Source: Bacteroidota bacterium (GTDB taxonomy: Bacteria; Bacteroidota; Bacteroidia; Chitinophagales; UBA10324). Taken from it: 64,000 bases of DNA. Under the pieces are notes generated by a model that saw nothing but the letters and a program-made list of their open reading frames with translations, was not told the origin of the DNA and did no database searches. Every line of letters begins with the position of its first letter. Positions within the stretch are counted from its first letter, which is position 1. Below are positions 17,201-24,670 of this stretch, one piece after another. The translations under genes were made by a program, and so were the position numbers. Location of the stretch: NCBI GenBank assembly GCA_018267315.1, contig JAFDYS010000023.1, positions 39,052 through 103,051 on the forward strand. The letters are read 5' to 3'.

Positions 17201-18321
17201 ACTCCCTGAAGGGAGAACCGCTTTCGCATCTGAAGCGCGCAGCAGTTCCTCCTTCAGGAACTAAGGAGGTGAGCGCGGGCAAAGAGATTTTCTCGCTTCC
17301 CTCAAAAAGAATAGTTGTTTCGTCGCCCTCTCACACAATGCCAGCACATGCTCCTTCCCGAGAAAATCGGGGCAGGCGCAATGACGACGCTTTGTTGCTC
17401 GCTTCCGATTTGAAAAAACTTGCCCGCAAGAACATTTCCATCATTGGCTACTACGTCACCCGCAAGCCCACGATGACGAAGAACGGCGAGCCGATGATGT
17501 TCGGCTGCTTCCTTGACCGCAACGGATATTTTTTCGACACGAATCATTTTCCGGAAGCCACAAAAAAATTTCCGTTCCGCGGAGCGGGATGTTATCTGGT
17601 GAAAGGAAAAGTGGCGGAGGAGTTCGGTTTCTACTCCATCAACGTGGAAGAGATGCACAAGATTGATTACCTGATGTACGAAGAAGATGCGGAAACAAAA
17701 GCGCGCTCAAAACCTGATCCGGTAATTGTTCCGCCGGTGGTTCCCGCTTCAAAACATTTTGAATACAAACTTACCATCATTCCGCCACCGCATGTGCAGC
17801 GTGAGGTGATGTTGCTGAAGAAAAAATTTCACCGGCAGTTTGATCATTATCAATCGGTGATTTCGAAACCGGAGATTGTGTTGGGTAAATTTCAGGAGAG
17901 CGATGCGAAGGAAGCGGAGATCATCCGAAAAATCGTGGAAGCAGTTTCAAAAATCTCTCCTGTGAAAATTTCACTCGAAGATTTTGACGCACGTTCTTCT
18001 TCCGTCTTCATCAAAATCATGAATCCTGAATTCATCAACGACATCACGGAAACATTGTCAAAGCAGCTGAAGCTTCAGCAAAGGGAAGCACAATTCTATT
18101 TTCAACCCCAGCTCTTTATTGCGCGTGGATTAGGAAGGGAAAAACTCTCGCGTGCCTCGGCAGAATTCTGCGAACAGAAATATGCAGCATCATTTCTCGC
18201 AACTGAAATGGTGTTGCTGAAGCGCGAAGCGAATGTGAAGTTTGCGAAGTATGAAGTAGTGCGGGGTTTTGGACTTGATGGTAAGCACTCTGCAGCGGGA
18301 CAAAGAAACTTCAGGAAATAA
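14269..18321 (+). CDS. dnaE2: Error-prone DNA polymerase III alpha (DnaE2-like) with in-frame repeat insertions and a C-terminal 2H-like domain
   Basis: 1,350 residues against about 1,000 usual. Order: degenerate PHP domain (1-95; HTYYSFKYGAMS kept, but the DHxG motif reads SDINN); repeat-encoded insertion 1 (128-205); polymerase palm and fingers with PDFDLDF (429-435) and FDILAQRGL (Asp565), together giving the three catalytic acids; helix-hairpin-helix region to about 910; insertion 2 (963-1040); OB fold (about 1056-1135, MTKNGEPMMFGCFLD); proline-rich linker; and a domain at 1164-1336 with the 2H-phosphoesterase layout whose HxT motifs are replaced (SKPEIVL, FQPQLFIARG). It is a translesion polymerase expected to work with DinB. 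No operator copy precedes its own ATG, so induction may depend on read-through from dinB. Polymerase assignment is firm; the role of the extra domains is unknown. Confidence 0.92.
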   Translation: MYLNCHTYYSFKYGAMSIEELLREAAAKGVRKLVLSDINNTSAILEAHRLTETYPEKFPVQVIAGIDFRNSSGQQFIGIAKNHHGFFALNSFLSKCLHEGDVGLTGREAVIPGRPPEFENAFVVYDFSSLRGAERRSNPQLNEESILLMRALQSPEGEKPVRTLKQSGSPFRESEGSAGIFSLRSKRIVASSPSRNGSRMLLAMTLKQNEFIGIRPSDLNRLKFSPLKNHMEKLVALAPVTFRNKTGFNAHRLLRAMDHNIVLSKLPVSEQASPDEIMMREEELCALYRDFPQIIHNTKRVLDECEPINFHFGENKNKKHFFGSSKEDYNKLIQLCEDGMAKRYPSAGEKIRARFHKEISVIIEKEFSSYFLINHDIIQFARRKNFFYVGRGSGANSMVAYLLYITDVDPIDLDLYFERFINPSRKNPPDFDLDFSSDERDEVIEHIFKTHSNAHTSLLATYSEMKDDSLIRELGKVFGLPKAEIDALQDYRNLPQTPDHITKLIYQYKEVLKTFPSHLSIHAGGVLISEKPIEYYSALSNPPKGFPLVQFSMVEAEDAGFAKFDILAQRGLGKVRDAVDLVSQNQNVQVDIHDVKKFFVDPEVRNNLKQAKLMGCFYVESPAMRMLLTKLRAETYLDLVAASSIIRPGVAQSGMMQEYIRRFHDKDHGRSKAIPQLWDIMPDTFGVMVYQEDVIKVAHFFAGLTLEESDMLRRGMSGKYRARSEFQKVEQKFFSNCKAKEYPDALTKEVWRQIESFAGYAFSKGHSASYAVESYQCMYLKTHFPLEYMVAVINNGGGFFGVQFYIHEARMCGGTIHAPDINHSDVHTSISGKEIYLGFNLLNDLERKVQLDVVAERNRNGRYSSLENFMKRVSISVDQLRILIRIGAFRFTGKTKQELLWDIHKILGHEKKSVVRRELFENGYKNFRLPPLDEMKYRDAVDEMEILGFPLCSPFELIALETDVIASEAKQSPTRPSDSLKGEPLSHLKRAAVPPSGTKEVSAGKEIFSLPSKRIVVSSPSHTMPAHAPSRENRGRRNDDALLLASDLKKLARKNISIIGYYVTRKPTMTKNGEPMMFGCFLDRNGYFFDTNHFPEATKKFPFRGAGCYLVKGKVAEEFGFYSINVEEMHKIDYLMYEEDAETKARSKPDPVIVPPVVPASKHFEYKLTIIPPPHVQREVMLLKKKFHRQFDHYQSVISKPEIVLGKFQESDAKEAEIIRKIVEAVSKISPVKISLEDFDARSSSVFIKIMNPEFINDITETLSKQLKLQQREAQFYFQPQLFIARGLGREKLSRASAEFCEQKYAASFLATEMVLLKREANVKFAKYEVVRGFGLDGKHSAAGQRNFRK
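14651..14883. repeat. Palindrome-ended repeat element inserted in frame in dnaE2 (copy 1)
   Basis: The 233-bp segment begins CGTCATTGCGAGGAGC and ends GCTCCTCGCAATGACG, a perfect 16-bp terminal inverted repeat. Inside are GACGAAGCAATCCCC, and GGTTCTCC...GGAATCAGAGGGC, the latter in reverse orientation relative to copy 2. It codes for residues 128-205 of DnaE2 without a stop. The tail reads IFSLRSKRIVASSPS, the same frame as copy 2 (IFSLPSKRIVVSSPS), while the head is read in another frame. Confidence 0.88.
17157..17386. repeat. Palindrome-ended repeat element inserted in frame in dnaE2 (copy 2)
   Basis: The 230-bp segment begins CGTCATTGCGAGCGAAGCG and ends GCGCAATGACG, so the outer 10 bp are inverted repeats. 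It contains GAAGCAATCCCCAAC and GCCCTCTGACTCCCTGAAGG. It codes for residues 963-1040, including VIASEAKQSPTRPSDSLKGE, without a stop, between the helix-hairpin-helix region and the OB fold. Confidence 0.87.
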
Positions 18322-18413
18322 CTCTCCCGCAGCCAGCCGAAAACCGGCGCTTCGCGATGGATTTCCGGATGAAATGAATTCCTGCTAACATTACATTCCC
18401 AAATACATTCAAC

Positions 18414-19757
18414 ATGTCATTCATTCACCTCAAAACAGAAATTCCCGGGCCTGAATCGAAAGTCATTCTCGAGCGCAGAAAAAATGCCATGCCGGCCGGA
18501 CTCGCTAAATCCACTGAAGTGGTAATTGCCGATGCAGAAGGCGGAGTGGTACATGATGTGGATGGAAACACATTGCTCGACTTTGCCGGAGGAATAGGAA
18601 TGATGAACGTCGGGCACCGCAATGAAAGAGTGGTGAATGCCATGAAAGAGCAGCTTGAGAAATATCTCCATATCTGCACGCTCGTTGCAACTCCCGGGCC
18701 ATACGTTGAACTTGCTGAATTACTTAACTCGCTTGCGCCGGGAAATTTTCCGAAGAAAACCATTCTGGCAAACTCAGGAAGTGAGGCCGTGGAAAATGCC
18801 GTGAACATTGCGCGCTACTACACGAAGCGCAGTGCCGTAATTTGTTTCGAAGGAGGATATCACGGAAGAACATTGCTCACGCTTTCGCTTACGAGTAAAT
18901 ACGCGCTCTTCAAAAAAGGATTCGGACCATTTGTGAGTGATATTTTCCGCCTGCCCGCACCGAATGTGTATCGCCGTCCGAAGCAGATGAGTGAAGAGGA
19001 ATACGTGGATTACTGCTGCGCGCAATTTGATCAGCAGATGATTTCGCAGGTGGATCCTTCGGCCGTGGCGGCAATTGTCATCGAGCCCGTACAGGGTGAA
19101 GCGGGTTTCATTCCCATTCCGAAAAAGTTTTTGGAGAAGCTTAGAACGGTCTGCGACGCAAATGGCATTGTGTTAATATTTGATGAGATTCAGGCAGGTG
19201 CATCGCGCACAGGTAAATTTTTCTCCTGCGAACACAGCGGCGTTGTTCCCGATCTGATTTGTATGGCGAAGTCAATCGGCGCCGGAATGCCGATCAGTGC
19301 GGTTACCGGCCGTGCCGAAATTATTGATGCACCGCACCTCGGCGGTGTGGGAGGAACATATGGCGGAAATCCGCTGGCCTGTGTTGCAGCAATAGAAGCA
19401 GTGAAGATTCTTTCTTCAAAAGAATTTCTGCAGCGCACTAACCAAGTCGGCGAGTTGATTCGCACCACTCTTGAAAACTGGAAAGCGAAATACAAATTCA
19501 TCGGAGATGTGCGCGGAGTGGGTGCCATGAGATTGGTGGAATTTGTGAAAGACAGGGAAACGAAGGAACCCGATCCGGATCTCACGCTGGAAATAATCCG
19601 TGATGCTGTTTCGCACGGCATGCTGCTCATTCGCGCCGGATTGTTCAGCAACTGCATCCGCTTACTGCCACCAATGGTAATGACGGATGAACAACTTCAG
19701 GAAGGATTACAGGTTTTGGAAGATGCGATTGCGCGCGCGCACGAGAAAAGGAAATGA
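18414..19757 (+). CDS. Second GABA-type class-III aminotransferase
   Basis: 447 residues. Same architecture as the enzyme at 2706: GGIGMMNVGHRN, NSGSEAVENAVNIARYYTKR, GGYHGRTLLTLSLTSKY, EPVQGEAGFIPIP, IFDEIQAGASRTGK and the PLP lysine Lys286 in MAKSIGAGMPISAV. GGVGGTYGGNPLACVAA marks the small-domain junction. The phosphate-binding and active-site segments are all intact, so this is a working PLP enzyme that uses an omega-amino acid or a related amine. It differs widely from the first copy, so the duplication is old. The gene begins 92 bp after dnaE2 and is followed by an amidohydrolase 31 bp later, which may supply an amine by hydrolysing an amide (inference). Substrate is unproven. Confidence 0.85.
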   Translation: MSFIHLKTEIPGPESKVILERRKNAMPAGLAKSTEVVIADAEGGVVHDVDGNTLLDFAGGIGMMNVGHRNERVVNAMKEQLEKYLHICTLVATPGPYVELAELLNSLAPGNFPKKTILANSGSEAVENAVNIARYYTKRSAVICFEGGYHGRTLLTLSLTSKYALFKKGFGPFVSDIFRLPAPNVYRRPKQMSEEEYVDYCCAQFDQQMISQVDPSAVAAIVIEPVQGEAGFIPIPKKFLEKLRTVCDANGIVLIFDEIQAGASRTGKFFSCEHSGVVPDLICMAKSIGAGMPISAVTGRAEIIDAPHLGGVGGTYGGNPLACVAAIEAVKILSSKEFLQRTNQVGELIRTTLENWKAKYKFIGDVRGVGAMRLVEFVKDRETKEPDPDLTLEIIRDAVSHGMLLIRAGLFSNCIRLLPPMVMTDEQLQEGLQVLEDAIARAHEKRK

Positions 19758-19788
19758 GGGAGCCGCGGAAGCAAAAAGGTATTGAGGA

Positions 19789-21375
19789 GTGATCGAAAAA
19801 ATTTTCTACAACGGAAACATTCTCACGCAGGATATATCAAAACCTGCCGCTTCAGCTTTTGCAATTTCACGGGGAAAAATAGTGGCTGTTGGCAGAGATG
19901 AAGAAATTCTTTCACTCCAAACTACACAATCTCAAGTTTCAGATCTAAAACTTCAAACAGTTCTTCCCGGGTTCAATGATGCGCACATTCACCTTTGGAA
20001 AGTGGGCAACCTGATGACGTACCTGCTCGATCTGCGCGGTGTGAGAAGCATCGGCGAGATGCAGCAAAAACTTCTCGACTATGCAAGAAAAAATCCAGAG
20101 CTCGACTGGATTCAGGCGCGTGGTTTCAACGAGGCGCTCTTTCCTGATAAACGTATGCCGACAAAGCATGATCTGGACGAAGTGATCAGCGACCGTCCGG
20201 TTTCAGTGATCCGCGTATGTGCGCACCAGGTGATCGCCAATGCAAAAGCGCTGGAGGCCGCAGGCATCAGCAACTACACGGTGGCCCCGCAGGGCGGTGA
20301 GATCAAGAAATTTAACAATGGAGAACTGAAGGGACATTTTACCGAGACAGCCATTGGACTTGTGCTGGGAAAGATCCGCAGTTACACGCCCGCTGAATAT
20401 CGGGAGATGATTCTGGCCGCACAGGGTGAATTGCTGAAGGCAGGAATCACTTCAGCCACTGATCCCGCAGTAATGCCCGACTTGCTGGAGGTTTATAAAA
20501 GCATGGATCGTAACGGAGAATTAAAAATCCGCGTGAATGCCATTGCCATCCGGTTACCTGATGGCGCAAAGCAAGCGCTTCCGCTTCCTGAAAAATATTC
20601 TTCTCCTCATTTGAAGATTGATACGGTAAAATTTTTTGCTGACGGCGGGCTCAGCGGGAAAACGGCAGCGATGTATCAGCCCTATAAAAATTCAGAGGAG
20701 AAAGGCGTGCTGCGTCTGGAAAAATCTTTCTTCAAGAAACTGGCCGCGGAAGCGCAAGAAGCGGGATTCAGAATTGCCACGCATGCCATTGGTGATGCGG
20801 CGATGGATCTGGTTTGTGAAGTATATCAAGAACTGTGGAATGAATTTCACATGGAGAAAAACCGGATCGAGCATGTGGGTTTTCCCTCACAAAAAAATCT
20901 GGAGTTCATGCATCACGCAAACGTGATTGCCGTAATGCAGCCGGTTTTTATTCGTGAGCTTGGAAAAAATTTCAGAGACTACCTGGAGGAAGAACGACTT
21001 GATAAGGTTTATCCGATTCGTTCAGTTCTCCATGCAGGAATCAATCTTGCGTTTTCGACTGATGCTCCCGTGGTGAATGACTTCAATCCGCTCAGCGGCA
21101 TTCAGTGCGCCATGCAAAGAAGAGATGCAGAAGGAAATGAAATCGGTGCTGATGAAAAAATTTCTATGGATGATGCACTGTATTCATACACGATGGGCAG
21201 TGCCATTGCAAATGACGATGAATCGAATCGGGGATGTATTTCATCAGGCAAATGGGCCGACTTTGTGCTTCTTGACCAAAAACCGGAAACATGGCAGAAG
21301 AATGTAAACGATATCAACCCGGTTTCAGAAACATATTGCAATGGTGAAAGGAATCAATCCAAAAATTCATTTTGA
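19789..21375 (+). CDS. Amidohydrolase family protein (YtcJ-like)
   Basis: 528 residues starting with GTG at 19789; IEKIFYNGNILTQD is a normal amidohydrolase N-terminus, so no earlier start is needed. The metal-dependent hydrolase core shows GFNDAHIHLW with HxH at 66 and 68, FFADGGLSGKTAAMY (around 285), ATHAIGDAAMDLV (around 325), NRIEHVGFPS (around 365) and FSTDAPVVNDFNPL (around 424) carrying the metal-binding Asp. This is the YtcJ branch, long-chain exo-amidases and imidazolone-like hydrolases with mostly unknown substrates. There is no signal peptide, so it is cytoplasmic. The next gene's ATG overlaps its end by 3 bp in frame context (21372-21378), but that product is secreted and likely unrelated. 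Paired with the aminotransferase upstream. Confidence 0.85.
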   Translation: MIEKIFYNGNILTQDISKPAASAFAISRGKIVAVGRDEEILSLQTTQSQVSDLKLQTVLPGFNDAHIHLWKVGNLMTYLLDLRGVRSIGEMQQKLLDYARKNPELDWIQARGFNEALFPDKRMPTKHDLDEVISDRPVSVIRVCAHQVIANAKALEAAGISNYTVAPQGGEIKKFNNGELKGHFTETAIGLVLGKIRSYTPAEYREMILAAQGELLKAGITSATDPAVMPDLLEVYKSMDRNGELKIRVNAIAIRLPDGAKQALPLPEKYSSPHLKIDTVKFFADGGLSGKTAAMYQPYKNSEEKGVLRLEKSFFKKLAAEAQEAGFRIATHAIGDAAMDLVCEVYQELWNEFHMEKNRIEHVGFPSQKNLEFMHHANVIAVMQPVFIRELGKNFRDYLEEERLDKVYPIRSVLHAGINLAFSTDAPVVNDFNPLSGIQCAMQRRDAEGNEIGADEKISMDDALYSYTMGSAIANDDESNRGCISSGKWADFVLLDQKPETWQKNVNDINPVSETYCNGERNQSKNSF

Positions 21376-21377
21376 AT

Positions 21378-23087
21378 ATGGTAAAAAGCTTTCTCACGGT
21401 ACTGCTGTTATGCTCGTTTCAATTTTTATTCGCGCAGAACTGGACAACCATCGGAGGAAACAATCAGCATAATGGAAGGAGTAAAATTGTGGGTCCTGCT
21501 GCCGTTTCCAACACCTGGTGGCAGATTGATGATGCGGGAACCACATTGTGGGGTAATTCGATTTTTACTTATGGTGACCGCTTCGTTACATCGCGGGTGA
21601 CCTTCAATCCGTACGTCGCTATAGTGGAATGCCGATCACTCACCAACGGAGAATTTCTGTGGGAGCAACAAATCAGTCCGACCTCGATTCTGTATTGCAT
21701 CGGCTTTGATGAACATGCTGTTTATGTTCATGATTATTATAACAACTATGTGTATGCACTAAACCCTGCTGATGGTAGTGTGAAGTGGCAAAGTGAACTC
21801 ACGGCTTCCATTTTCGGCGGTAATGACGGCGTGATTTATGCCTGCAACGGCGATGTCATTTGCAACGGACCGGATGGCTATGCACAAAGTACCATGCGGC
21901 TCGACAGAAATTCAGGAGCAGTTCTTTGGACAAATACCAATTTCGTTTCCATCATTCCCAACAACGGGCTCGCTTCATACAACGGCAAGGTGTATCGGGT
22001 GGAAGGAACCATCGTCACGCATGAGCGGCTGCTGGCCATGGATGAAGAAACCGGGGCCTCATTGTATTATTCTGATGATATCCCCGGTGATCCGGATCAG
22101 GAAAACCCCATCACCGTGGGTGCTGACGGAACCATATATGTGTCACGCGATGGCGGTGATCTCTTCGCTTACCGCGATACCGGCAGCGGCTTTATTCAGC
22201 TTTGGGACTATACGCCCGATCAGCCGGGAATTTCAGGACACTTCGGTATAGGGTGGAACAATGATCTCTACATCATTGATGATGGTTATATCAGGCGCAT
22301 TGATCATGAGACTGGAGAACTCCTCAATACAGCATTGATACCGGTTGATATTTCTTATATCGGTTTCATCACGATTGCCGGTGACGGAACCGTATATGTG
22401 TGCGACGGCACCGGCAGCTACTTTGCTTTCACTGAAGATTTACAAACACTGCTCTGGCAGCTTGATGTTCCTGACTGCATTTACAGCGGGCCGGTATTAG
22501 CAAGAAACGGAATTCTCATCACCGCAGGATCAGGAAATGAAATCACAGCGTATCGGTTTGATGACTTTGCGAAGCCGGTTGCAGATTTTTTTGCTGATCA
22601 TACGGAAACGGCCATCAGTCAAACTGTAAACTTCTTTGATCAATCTTCTTTTGAACCCACCACCTGGGCATGGGAATTTGATGGCGGAAGTCCGTCAGTT
22701 TCATCAGAGCAGCATCCGGCAGATATTCTTTTTTCAGAGCCCGGTATTCATGATGTGACTTTGGTGGCTACCAATTCATTAGGCAGCGACACACTCCGGA
22801 AGAGTTGTTACATCCGGTCGGATGATGTGACAGGAAACATGATGATTCACCTTGCGGAACTGGCATTGTTCCCAAACCCTTCGGACCGTTTTATGTCTAT
22901 CATCGGTTTGCAGACAGGAAGTATGATTGAAATCACCACAATTCAGGGCAAGCAAATTTTAAAACAAGAAGCAGGTTCTAAAGAATTAACCATTGATGTG
23001 TCCGGCTTAAGCCCTTCGGTTTACCTGATCACGGAGCGTGATGCAACCGGCCAAGTGATTGCCCGATCGAAGTTTCTCAGAAGGTAA
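21378..23087 (+). CDS. Secreted PQQ-like beta-propeller protein with PKD domain and T9SS sorting signal
   Basis: 569 residues from ATG 21378. The N-terminus VKSFLTVLLLCSFQFLFAQ is a clear Sec signal peptide ending FAQ. Residues about 25-400 carry PQQ-enzyme-like beta-propeller blades (YALNPADGSVKWQ, DRNSGAVLWTN, DEETGASLYY). A PKD-like domain lies at about 405-485 (WAWEFDGGSPSVSSEQHPA). The last 75 residues are a T9SS type A domain: LFPNPSDRFMS, then GLSPSVYLI and a basic end. It should be exported through the outer membrane and either released or anchored. No catalytic residues are evident. The gene abuts the amidohydrolase stop, but the unrelated role suggests chance. Confidence 0.85.
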   Translation: MVKSFLTVLLLCSFQFLFAQNWTTIGGNNQHNGRSKIVGPAAVSNTWWQIDDAGTTLWGNSIFTYGDRFVTSRVTFNPYVAIVECRSLTNGEFLWEQQISPTSILYCIGFDEHAVYVHDYYNNYVYALNPADGSVKWQSELTASIFGGNDGVIYACNGDVICNGPDGYAQSTMRLDRNSGAVLWTNTNFVSIIPNNGLASYNGKVYRVEGTIVTHERLLAMDEETGASLYYSDDIPGDPDQENPITVGADGTIYVSRDGGDLFAYRDTGSGFIQLWDYTPDQPGISGHFGIGWNNDLYIIDDGYIRRIDHETGELLNTALIPVDISYIGFITIAGDGTVYVCDGTGSYFAFTEDLQTLLWQLDVPDCIYSGPVLARNGILITAGSGNEITAYRFDDFAKPVADFFADHTETAISQTVNFFDQSSFEPTTWAWEFDGGSPSVSSEQHPADILFSEPGIHDVTLVATNSLGSDTLRKSCYIRSDDVTGNMMIHLAELALFPNPSDRFMSIIGLQTGSMIEITTIQGKQILKQEAGSKELTIDVSGLSPSVYLITERDATGQVIARSKFLRR

Positions 23088-23101
23088 AAACGGCAAACGT
23101 A

Positions 23102-23812
23102 TCAGAAGGTGGTACCGCCTCTCACGGTTATCTGCGAACCTTCAGCCATAAAAACCGATTCGGGTTTTGCATGGTTAAGAAATTCAAAATCATTTCCATA
23201 AACCAAATCAAAATCACAATCTACGCTGTGGTCTGTGCATGGGAATACTCTCCAACGCGGATGCTCAACCCCATATTCCGTCGTCTTATTTTCACTTACC
23301 CGGTTGTAACCCCAGTAGTGCTCCGTGATGAATTCTTCTATACTGCCCGGAAGCAGGGGAAGGGCTTCTGATGAAGAGTGAAAGTAAATCTTGTTCCAGC
23401 GTTTTTTCCATTTCCATTCATAGTGCACATTCAACCCGGTTCTTCCCTGCACCCGTGATTTCATTTTTACACTTTCATATTTTTCGTGGTAAAGGGTATT
23501 GGCCACAAAGGCAATGGCGGGTTTCGGAACCAATTCGCTGATGAAGACCACGCCGCGGCGATAGTCATCACCGATTTTTCTCTTCACATAAAATCGCAGG
23601 TTCACTTCTTCAAAGTTCTCATGCCAGGGAATCCGGATTCCTTTCACGCGGGTACTGAGAAACTGAAATCCCACGAGACTGATGTAGTGTCTGCCCGCTC
23701 TGGAGTCCGGTTCAGTGCCGCGGGGCAGATACTTCAGCAACACGGAGGGATCAATGGCATAATTGATCATGACCAGGTTGCGCCATTGGGCTGTGAGGAA
23801 TGCGGATTTCAT
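23102..23812 (-). CDS. DUF2071 (YqjF-like) family protein
   Basis: 236 residues from an ATG at 23812; the frame is open to 23872, but the family normally begins just before FLTAQWRNLVMINYAID, as here. Motifs: PSVLLKYLPRGTEPD, the YISLVGFQFLSTRVKGIRIP strand, and EHYWGYNRV near residue 185. DUF2071 proteins are acetoacetate-decarboxylase-like beta-barrel proteins of unknown function. The gene is transcribed opposite to its neighbours, and its upstream part overlaps the promoter of the GGGP synthase at 23852-23881. Family is clear; no activity can be stated. Confidence 0.85.
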   Translation of the reverse strand: MKSAFLTAQWRNLVMINYAIDPSVLLKYLPRGTEPDSRAGRHYISLVGFQFLSTRVKGIRIPWHENFEEVNLRFYVKRKIGDDYRRGVVFISELVPKPAIAFVANTLYHEKYESVKMKSRVQGRTGLNVHYEWKWKKRWNKIYFHSSSEALPLLPGSIEEFITEHYWGYNRVSENKTTEYGVEHPRWRVFPCTDHSVDCDFDLVYGNDFEFLNHAKPESVFMAEGSQITVRGGTTF

Positions 23813-23851
23813 AGACAGGTTGATTAATTCACTCCGGGTGCTGAAATTCTT

Positions 23852-23881
23852 TTTGATTTCTCGGGAATTCATTTACGTTTG
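23852..23881 (+). promoter_or_regulatory. Promoter of the GGGP synthase gene (TTTG, 18 nt, TACGTTTG)
   Basis: TTTG at 23852-23855 and TACGTTTG at 23874-23881 fit the Bacteroidota -33/-7 consensus. Transcription would begin near 23887, leaving about 6 nt before ATG 23894. The promoter lies over the 5' end of the divergent DUF2071 frame, which supports the shorter start chosen for that gene. Confidence 0.7.
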
Positions 23882-23893
23882 TCACCATCTCCC

Positions 23894-24646
23894 ATGGAAG
23901 AACCGATTTATCAAAGCATTGTTCAGGGTCAGCGAAAACGGCAAAAAAAATTTACCGTGCTCATTGATCCGGACAAAGTAACGCCGGAATTGCTGGTTCG
24001 CACGATTGATATTTCGGCGAGATCAGGTGTAGATTATTTTTTTATTGGTGGAAGTTTGATCGTGAATGATACCCTGCCTGAATGCATTGACGTAATCAAA
24101 AGTTGCTGCGACATTCCTGTCATCATATTTCCGGGAAGCCGTCTGCAGATCCAGCCGAATGCCGATGCCATTTTGCTCCTTTCCATGATTTCGGGCCGCA
24201 ATCCGGAATTGCTCATCGGCCAACACGTGATGGCAGCTCCGGCGCTGCGCGAAAGTCAGCTCGAAATTATTTCTACAGGATACATCCTCGTCGATGGCGG
24301 GAATGAAACAACGGTATCTTACATCAGTAACACACGGCCGGTGCCTTATCATAAAAACGACATTGCCATGTGCACTGCCATGGCCGGCGAAATGATCGGG
24401 ATGAAGCTGATTTACCTCGACTGCGGCAGCGGAGCGCTGCATTGCCTGAGTGAAAGCATGGTAAAAGCCGTGAGTGAAAATATTGATGTGCCGGTGATAG
24501 CCGGAGGCGGAATCACTACGCCCGAGAAAGCCAGGGCGCTCTGTAAAGCCGGTGCGGACATGATTGTTGTAGGCACGGCTGCAGAAAAAGATCCGGCTGT
24601 AATCTCGGCCATTTCGCAAGCAATTCATTCTTCAATAGCTGTGTAG
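23894..24646 (+). CDS. Geranylgeranylglyceryl-phosphate synthase family protein (PcrB/GGGPS)
   Basis: 250 residues from ATG 23894, placed just after a -7 element; a TTG at 23879 is also in frame but lies in the promoter. A TIM barrel with FTVLIDPDKVTPELL, YFFIGGSLIVND, IFPGSRLQIQPNADAILLL, YILVDGGNETTVSY, YLDCGSGA and IAGGGITTPEKARALC for prenyl diphosphate and glycerol-1-phosphate binding. The enzyme transfers a geranylgeranyl (or heptaprenyl) group to sn-glycerol-1-phosphate. This makes archaeal-type ether lipids in archaea, but homologues are known in several Bacteroidota. No glycerol-1-phosphate dehydrogenase lies nearby. It starts a likely operon with rsgA and dtd. Confidence 0.88.
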   Translation: MEEPIYQSIVQGQRKRQKKFTVLIDPDKVTPELLVRTIDISARSGVDYFFIGGSLIVNDTLPECIDVIKSCCDIPVIIFPGSRLQIQPNADAILLLSMISGRNPELLIGQHVMAAPALRESQLEIISTGYILVDGGNETTVSYISNTRPVPYHKNDIAMCTAMAGEMIGMKLIYLDCGSGALHCLSESMVKAVSENIDVPVIAGGGITTPEKARALCKAGADMIVVGTAAEKDPAVISAISQAIHSSIAV

Positions 24647-24670
24647 CCGCAGCCACATAGTTTTCAGCCG

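Noticed and set aside
16015..17229. 404-residue open frame on the minus strand opposite dnaE2
   Set aside because: Shadow of the coding strand; part of it covers the repeat and the composition is that of an antisense frame.
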